From Microcyclospora pomicola (taxonomy: Eukaryota; Ascomycota; Dothideomycetes; Capnodiales): 64,000 nucleotides of DNA. The notes beneath the pieces are model-generated. The model saw only the letters and a program-made list of their open reading frames with translations. It was not told the DNA's origin and made no database searches. Shown piece after piece: positions 58,128-64,000 of the stretch (its first letter is position 1; each line of letters begins with the position of its first letter). The stretch lies in NCBI GenBank assembly GCA_002786065.1, contig NHNY01000001.1, positions 1,984,001 to 2,048,000 of the forward strand, written 5' to 3'. The translations under genes and the position numbers were made by a program.

Positions 58128-59750
58128 ATGGTGTCCCACCACCAACTGCCTCTCTATGCTGGTCCGCCGACTTCCTCCTTCTCGGCGCCTCAAGGAATCC
58201 ATCGTACTCACTCGGTCTCTTCGGGACGATCTACGACCAGACGACATCGACATGCGCGATCCCATCACGGTGGTTCCGGCTCGCACCTGCCGCAGAACGA
58301 GTTTCCGGTCTTCTCACATACTGGCGATGTCGAGATCATCATTGCGACTGCTAATGGAAGGAAGGAGAACGTATACCTCCTTCATCGGTTGATTCTGAGT
58401 CAATGCTCGGGATTCTTTGAGGCGGGCACGAGAGCGGAATGGGGAGGACGTGATAATGATCGGGTTATGAACCCGTCTGGGCTCTCAGTGATCAGCGAGA
58501 ACGGACAAGGGCAGACCAGCCCCAGTTCCAGAGCAGGTAGTCAAGAGCGGGGATCGTCACACGGGCAGTCTTCACGAAGATGGAAATATGTACTGGACTG
58601 GAAGCATACTGCGGACAGCGATGCGCCAATGTTGGTACAAATGGATGGTGATCCAGCGTCGATATTTGGAGGCGGATACTCGAATCGCCCACCACCAGTC
58701 CGCAGCAAGCCTCCAGCTTCGAACGAGGGCTTCTTCAGGAGTGTGGCAAACCTATCCGAGATCAGCTCGGATCAGAACTCTCAGACAAGCTCTCTCAGCC
58801 AGCCCGGAGACGAAATTCTGAAAGACTACGACAATCTTTTTCGCACAATGTACCAGTACACGCCAATCCTAGACAGCATAAACATCGCCACAGCCTATTC
58901 AGAATGTAAAGCCTTGCTCCACTTGGCAGACATGTACGATGCGCTCGAGATTGTGGGCAGCAGAGTGGATCATCATATGCTCCGCTTCGGCACAAGGCTT
59001 TTCAAGCAGATCGCCAAATATCCTCCGTCCTATCTCAAGCTTGGCTACCTCGCACGCTCGAGGACGATCTTCACCGAAGCGTTGATTCATGTCGTGGGTC
59101 AGTGGCCTATGGCGGCTCCGTTGTTGCGTGATCAGATTGAAGGCAGTGTCATTGATCTCATTGAGGATAAGGTGGATGAGCTGAGAGAAATGGAGGAGCG
59201 TGTGGAGTCGAAGCTCTGGCGGTTGACGCTCACCACAAATCGAGGAGAGAGAGTAACCCCGACGAATGACTTCCTGGGATGGTCAGCGATTTCAATATTC
59301 CGGCAATGGTTCGCAGACAACACCACGCCACCCGCCACATCAATATTGAAAGACACATCTCGACCAGGAACGGGCTCCCAACATCGCAGTAGAAGCAATA
59401 GCACCAGCACAAACCATCTGGTGTCGCAACGAGCTCAGCCAGCACCGCAGCCACCATCACCGCCACAACCTGGCCGCGTTTACCGTCTGCTAGGCTCCAC
59501 TTCCCTCTCTACATATCTTACCCACGACGATCTGAAGCGATATCTGAAACTCCTCCCCGATCTATACAATCGAGATAACCTGCGAAGATTAGAGCGCAGA
59601 ATGGACGAGATGAAGAACCTGGCTCGAGATGCGGTCAAGCCGCTGATGCGCAACTTCCTCGAGGTCGATCTGACAGCCTTTGGCCCTGGTGGCCTGGGCT
59701 ATTTGACATGTACGAGGCTAGAAGACCGGGATCTTCCTTGGGAGGACTGA
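58128..59750 (+). CDS. BTB/POZ-like domain protein
   Basis: A single exon encodes 540 residues. After a His/Ser/Arg-rich N-terminus, residues about 67-100 read GDVEIIIATANGRKENVYLLHRLILSQCSGFFEAG, the opening of a BTB fold, here interrupted by a long low-complexity insert. The fold resumes at YDNLFRTMYQYTPILDSINI and continues into YSECKALLHLADMYDALEI. A helical BACK-like part follows, then a Pro/Gln-rich linker and a conserved C-terminal helix block (RRLERRMDEMKNLARDAVK). Relatives are common hypothetical proteins of filamentous ascomycetes. BTB proteins form dimers or recruit Cullin-3; no specific role is known here. Confidence 0.8.
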   Translation: MVSHHQLPLYAGPPTSSFSAPQGIHRTHSVSSGRSTTRRHRHARSHHGGSGSHLPQNEFPVFSHTGDVEIIIATANGRKENVYLLHRLILSQCSGFFEAGTRAEWGGRDNDRVMNPSGLSVISENGQGQTSPSSRAGSQERGSSHGQSSRRWKYVLDWKHTADSDAPMLVQMDGDPASIFGGGYSNRPPPVRSKPPASNEGFFRSVANLSEISSDQNSQTSSLSQPGDEILKDYDNLFRTMYQYTPILDSINIATAYSECKALLHLADMYDALEIVGSRVDHHMLRFGTRLFKQIAKYPPSYLKLGYLARSRTIFTEALIHVVGQWPMAAPLLRDQIEGSVIDLIEDKVDELREMEERVESKLWRLTLTTNRGERVTPTNDFLGWSAISIFRQWFADNTTPPATSILKDTSRPGTGSQHRSRSNSTSTNHLVSQRAQPAPQPPSPPQPGRVYRLLGSTSLSTYLTHDDLKRYLKLLPDLYNRDNLRRLERRMDEMKNLARDAVKPLMRNFLEVDLTAFGPGGLGYLTCTRLEDRDLPWED

Positions 59751-60161
59751 TAGATGTCGAGTTCTAATCGGCAATAGGCGTATGGGAATTGTGCTGCATC
59801 GAGGAAGGACTATCGTGACCTGGAGATGGTGCGCTGGCGGCAGTTTGAACGTGTTTATATATACCCTTTTGACGTACGAATGCATTGCTTTAACGATTGA
59901 TAATCTATGTGCCACTGGTATCCGAAGCATGTACATCTGTTGATCGGTGATGTGTGAAGAGAAGGGCAGACGATAATTCGTGCTTTGATTGGTGCCCATC
60001 ACAGGTCCGCTGAGGAAATTCTACGTTTAGCTCCATATGCTCATCGTGGTATCTGCTTCTCTTTGACCCGGCGGGGGCGACGAGGGACACTAGGTATCAA
60101 TCTATGCAGGCACCAAGTACCGCTCGAGAAGCTATATCCTTCTCTAAGGGATGTTCACCTG
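59751..60161. other. Intergenic
   Basis: This stretch lies between the tandem BTB and JmjC genes and holds the 3' end of one and the promoter of the other. The frame of the JmjC gene is open upstream to 59985 but has no ATG before 60162. Confidence 0.45.
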
Positions 60162-61631
60162 ATGGCTGATGACCTCGATCTACACAATGCCGATACATGC
60201 AATCGTGAAACCTTATGCAGTCCAACTCGTCAGTGCGTGAAGCGCAAACATTCAACACATGAGTTTGAGCGTAATGCAGAGACTTTAACCACGAGTAAGC
60301 TGAGAGCGCTCGCCGACGAGATCGAACATGGTCTTGCAGTGCAATGCGCAGATGACACAATCCATCTCTGCGGCCGGGCTCCACTGTCCATCATCAGCAA
60401 CAGGCCTCGCGATGTCCTGAATCTTGCATACCAACAATTGAATGCGAAACCTTATGCTGATGTCGAGACTCGCTGGCGAAGGTTACACGAGGAGGCGTCG
60501 CTTTATCAGGTCATTGCGATTCTCCGTGGCGACGAAGGCGTCACAAGCAGCGAAGAGAATGATGCTAAAAGAGCTTGCCCGATGGGCAGGATGGGAACTG
60601 CGAGTCAAGAGTGCTACAATATGCTTGATCTTGTGATCGCAGTCCTTGATCGCTCGATCATGATATCTGGATGTCCCGGGCGACGGCCGCTTTACAACGA
60701 CATCTTCTTGCGACTTCGAGCTTTACTGCCAGACGATGAAGCACATCATGAGAACATGCCGAAGCAGTATCTCATTTCTGAACCTGGTGAGCTGCCGCCA
60801 GCCCACCAGATCTTCAGGTATGACACCGCTCCCGGACTGGAAGCCTTCCACGTCCAACTAAAGGTGGTCCAACCCTGCGTCATGCCCGGAGTTCTTGAGC
60901 ATTGGCCTGCTATGAGACTATGGCAGGATCCAAGATATCTCCTTCAGGTAACGCTAGGAGGTCGAAGACTTGTCCCCGTAGAGGTTGGAAGCAGCTACAC
61001 AGAGGAAGGCTGGGCGCAGCGTATCTTATCTATGCGCGAGTTCATAGAGACATACGTTCTTCCGGACAGACCATCAACCGTCGGTTACCTCGCACAATAC
61101 GACCTCTCCGAGCATTTTCCAGAACTAAAGAACGATATCATCACGCCAGATTATTGCTATACATCCCCACCAGCGCCTGATGTCGACGCGCTAAGAACAG
61201 CCGGATTGTCGTGTGCTAAGCATATCGACGAGCCTCTTCGGAACGCCTGGTTTGGCCCGAAGGGCACGAAGACACCTCTTCATACAGATCCGTATCACAA
61301 TATCCTATGCCAGGTCGTGGGCTATAAGTATATCCGCCTGTATGCTCCTGCAGAGACGTCTAAATTGTATCCTCGCGGGGTCGACGAGAATGGAATCTCG
61401 ATGGAGAACACTTCGGCGGTCGATATTATACTCGTTCGACCGGACTCATTGGGGGCCAGAGGTGATCCCATTGCTCGAATGGAACAGGACCGCATGTTTC
61501 CCTTATTGAACAGTGCCCGGTATGTCGAGACAATACTAGGTCCTGGCGAAAGCCTTTACATACCTGTGGGTTGGTGGCACTATGTAGAAAGCCTCTCTAC
61601 AAGCTTTTCAGTGAGCTTTTGGTGGAATTGA
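60162..61631 (+). CDS. JmjC-domain dioxygenase, KDM8/JMJD5-like
   Basis: A single exon encodes 489 residues from the ATG at 60162. The N-terminal half is helical without a known motif. The cupin/JmjC domain begins near residue 225 and carries the iron ligands His and Asp in TPLHTDPYHN (about 373 and 375), the 2-oxoglutarate Lys in GYKYIRLY and the distal His in PVGWWHYVESLS (about 473), ending SVSFWWN. All catalytic residues are present. JMJD5-type enzymes hydroxylate arginine, or have been reported to act on histone tails; the substrate here is unknown. The protein ends directly after the last beta-strand, as in short members of the family. Confidence 0.88.
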   Translation: MADDLDLHNADTCNRETLCSPTRQCVKRKHSTHEFERNAETLTTSKLRALADEIEHGLAVQCADDTIHLCGRAPLSIISNRPRDVLNLAYQQLNAKPYADVETRWRRLHEEASLYQVIAILRGDEGVTSSEENDAKRACPMGRMGTASQECYNMLDLVIAVLDRSIMISGCPGRRPLYNDIFLRLRALLPDDEAHHENMPKQYLISEPGELPPAHQIFRYDTAPGLEAFHVQLKVVQPCVMPGVLEHWPAMRLWQDPRYLLQVTLGGRRLVPVEVGSSYTEEGWAQRILSMREFIETYVLPDRPSTVGYLAQYDLSEHFPELKNDIITPDYCYTSPPAPDVDALRTAGLSCAKHIDEPLRNAWFGPKGTKTPLHTDPYHNILCQVVGYKYIRLYAPAETSKLYPRGVDENGISMENTSAVDIILVRPDSLGARGDPIARMEQDRMFPLLNSARYVETILGPGESLYIPVGWWHYVESLSTSFSVSFWWN

Positions 61632-61709
61632 AGCATAACGGGAGAAAAAAACAATGCCGATCTGAACACTGCAAGCTGGAAAGGGACTGGCTAGGATTGC
61701 AAACCATGA

Positions 61710-63550
61710 TCACACCTTGCGCGCCCCGAACTGCCGGCTGGCATACCATCGGTACCTCACAGCGGTTGAGCGCCGCATCTGCTTTCCTTTCCAGATAAAG
61801 ACAAAGATGAAGAGCAGGACCGCAATGCCAAACACGCCGATTGTGACATAGACGTTAGCGGTGCCGACTGCAGCAATCCATGGCGCGAGGGCGAAGACGA
61901 AGATCGTGCTCATTGTATTTCTCGTGAACGTGACGGCCACTAGTGCGTCACCAACGATCTATGCCGCCCACATTAGTCAAGTCAAACACAATTGTATCTT
62001 GTGGAGGACGTCACTTACTTCTTGGTACGAGTCAGTCAAATACGTCAACGCAATTGCCTGGATCGGCGCGCTGCCAAAATTGCTGATAGCGTACGCGACA
62101 GCGATGACGGGCCAACCCCAGCCGCGATCGAGGCCGTAGCCGAAGACGAAGGCACCCAGCGGAAGGAAGACAGCAAAAGGCAGTATGACCCACAAGCGCA
62201 TTTCGGGCTCATAGATTCCATTGTTGCGCTTTGAAAGCCACAGAATGTGCCAGTCACTGACTGGTCCGGATACCAAGTTTCCGAGCGTCGCGCCGATCAA
62301 AGGCGGGATGCTCATGAGCCCAATTTGTGCTGCATTGAAATTCCATGGGGGCTCGAGCATAGCAGACGAGATGTTAACGGTCATGACGCAAGACCAGGCT
62401 ATCATCACGCCGTAGACAAGCGACATATATCCGACGGCTGGGATTGTGAAGAGCAGCATGAATGGTTGGTAGCTGTGTCGACTGAAGGTACGCCATGAGC
62501 CTGGTGTGGTCGTCGCGAACTTCATGCGTTGCCAGTATGATTTCCTCGGGATATTGGGGTTGAGCTGAACTTTGGTGAGCCCTTGAACCTGTGCATTCGA
62601 GCCAGATTCCGCATTGATGAACATGGTGCTACCAGTCTTGTCTGACACAGTCGTCTGCTCCTTCGAATTGTTGATCGAGGCAGACTCTGCCATTACAGTT
62701 GCTGGGGCGTGGCTAGGAGTGGAGATGTGGTCGTACTTTGTCTCCTCATACGTGAAGACATAGGCTACGAGACCAGCTGCGAAGAATATGGCGCACCACC
62801 ACCAGACCTGAGATATGTCAGTTGTTGTCCCAGCCTCAGTTCCAAATGTGGACATACCCATCTCCAACCCTGCGACAAGGTGATGTAGCCTGCAGCCAGC
62901 GCCGCAGCATTGGCTGCGAAATTTGCATTGCATACGTATATGCTGTTCATCCTGCCGCGCTCATGCACGAAAAGACATCGGCGATAGTCATCTGCACGAT
63001 GACCTCGGCCAGCGCGCCGACGCCACATTGCAGCGCATTCACAAGCATGAGATCGGCCAAGGTCTCGATCTTTGCCGCCCAGATGGAGAGGGCCAATTGC
63101 GCGGCCGAGCTGAGGATGTACACCGGACGTCTGCCGAACTTCAATGCGAATGGAATGAGCAGAAAAGCTCCGATGGCCAGAGTCCCGCATCCGATGGCGT
63201 AGCTGTCGTTCAGAATGTCATAGCTGAAGCCCAATTCGGTGTTCATCGGTCCCCATGTCGGCGTGGCAGCATCGATAAAGGCAAAGACCATGAAGGTGTA
63301 GAAGTTCGTGAGGAAGAAGTTCCAGTATTTCTCCCGTTTCGGCCAGTTCTGTAGTATACCTATATCAGTACCTTGCCGCACTGGTGATAGTTCTAAGCGG
63401 ATGAGACTCTACCAAAGGATCATTTGGGTCGTCTGAAGGACGGGGCTGCAAGATGATGTCGGCGCCTTTCGTGTTTAGTTTGAGCAGCTCGAGTTGAACT
63501 GTCCCGGGCGGCCAGTCGTAGTCATTCCTATCAGTGTCTTCGGACGCCAT
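61710..63550 (-). CDS. MFS transporter, HOL1-like, with apparent frameshift
   Basis: Exons 63550-63413, 63348-62858, 62807-62019 and 61958-61710 encode about 555 residues. Marks are DPNDPLNWPKREKYWNFF, the MFS signature PFALKFGRRPVYIL, a long central cytosolic loop (about 190-260), RNTMSTIFVFALAPWI and a basic C-terminus. HOL1-type transporters carry polyamines, cations or drugs in yeasts. In exon 2 the sense TIADVF breaks into another frame and then continues as FVHERGRMNSIYV; the four-A run at 62970-62973 appears to lack one base. As read, translation would stop shortly after, at GCA-GGA-TGA. Everything else is intact, so this is either a recent inactivation or a homopolymer sequencing error. 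Its 3' end faces the JmjC gene with only 78 bp between stops. Confidence 0.82.
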
Positions 63551-64000
63551 GGTCGGTATTTAGGTATGCTTTTCAAGTTGCTCTAAACCTCAGGCGTAAA
63601 GACAACAGTTGTTGCGCTTTTGGCACAAATCCAAGTGCGAGATGAATGGAAGTACTTCCCTCACATATGTAGTAATCTTGGGAAGCTTTCCAATATGTAT
63701 CAGCAGCTGTAAACCTCGTGGCGACCTACTGCGCTAAGAAGTAAGAGCTCTTATCTTGTCCGACTACTCTGCTGAGGGTCTAGATCTGGGGTGCAGCATG
63801 CCGCTTCGACGATACCGATATCATGCAGATACCTTCCCTTTTCAAAGCTCTCATGCTCTAATACATTTACCATATCCAAGGTAGCGGAGGATTATAGCTC
63901 ATCAGTGAAAATGGGGTTGGGCCTGCCTCTTTTTGGGGTTGATGTAGGTATAGTATTGCACCTCCAATTCCTACGCAACACTTGAAGCTCCTCAGATCGC
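63551..64000. other. Upstream region at right edge
   Basis: This region is promoter-proximal to the MFS transporter. A 64-codon plus frame at 63791-63985 has no family feature. No other signal is seen. Confidence 0.45.

Overview
The window is nuclear DNA of a filamentous ascomycete (Pezizomycotina). The evidence is short introns of about 45-110 nt with GTRNGT donors and CTRAC-type branch sites, about 50% GC, and typical mould families: a PTH11-like rhodopsin-domain receptor, a CFEM protein, a STAND/NACHT-ankyrin protein, an HMT1-type ABC transporter and a LaeA-like methyltransferase. A dothideomycete is my best guess, but it is inferred from general gene style only. I see no rRNA, tRNA, CRISPR, complete transposon or virus-like element.

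Layout. Position 1-6.1 kb: a possible gene tail at the left edge, a zinc-finger/TenA-like gene (minus) and a nicotinamidase gene (plus). Position 6.1-15.4 kb: a 9.3-kb stretch with no gene I can support, holding a tandem array that looks like repeated exon-intron units. Position 15.4-22.7 kb: a vacuolar-type ABC half-transporter and a large NLR-like NACHT-ankyrin gene. Position 24-31.8 kb: a methyltransferase and HMG-CoA reductase, the latter diverging from a cytochrome b5/acyl-CoA dehydrogenase fusion gene. Position 34-39 kb: a 943-residue fusion of a medium-chain reductase with an SfnG-like FMN monooxygenase, preceded by a second tandem array, then a DUF2231 membrane protein. Position 40-47.8 kb: mainly secreted or surface proteins (beta-propeller, CFEM/GPI protein, PTH11-like receptor, small cysteine-containing secreted protein) and a GNAT enzyme. 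Position 49-64 kb: an arrestin with PY motifs, a DAL5-like permease, a C2H2 factor, a BTB protein, a JmjC protein and a HOL1-like MFS transporter carrying an apparent one-base frameshift.

The genes do not form an obvious biosynthetic cluster. The pairs most likely to be functionally linked are HMG-CoA reductase with the b5/acyl-CoA dehydrogenase (shared 1.4-kb divergent promoter region), CFEM with the PTH11-like receptor (adjacent and convergent), and the arrestin with the permease (adjacent and convergent; PY-arrestins direct ubiquitination of permeases). Several proteins are assembled here from hand-chosen splice sites. Every junction given keeps the reading frame, but none has been checked against RNA.

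The most unusual items are the reductase/monooxygenase fusion, the two exon-like tandem arrays, the protein combining two zinc fingers with a TenA-like domain, and the highly uniform ankyrin repeats of the NLR-like gene.
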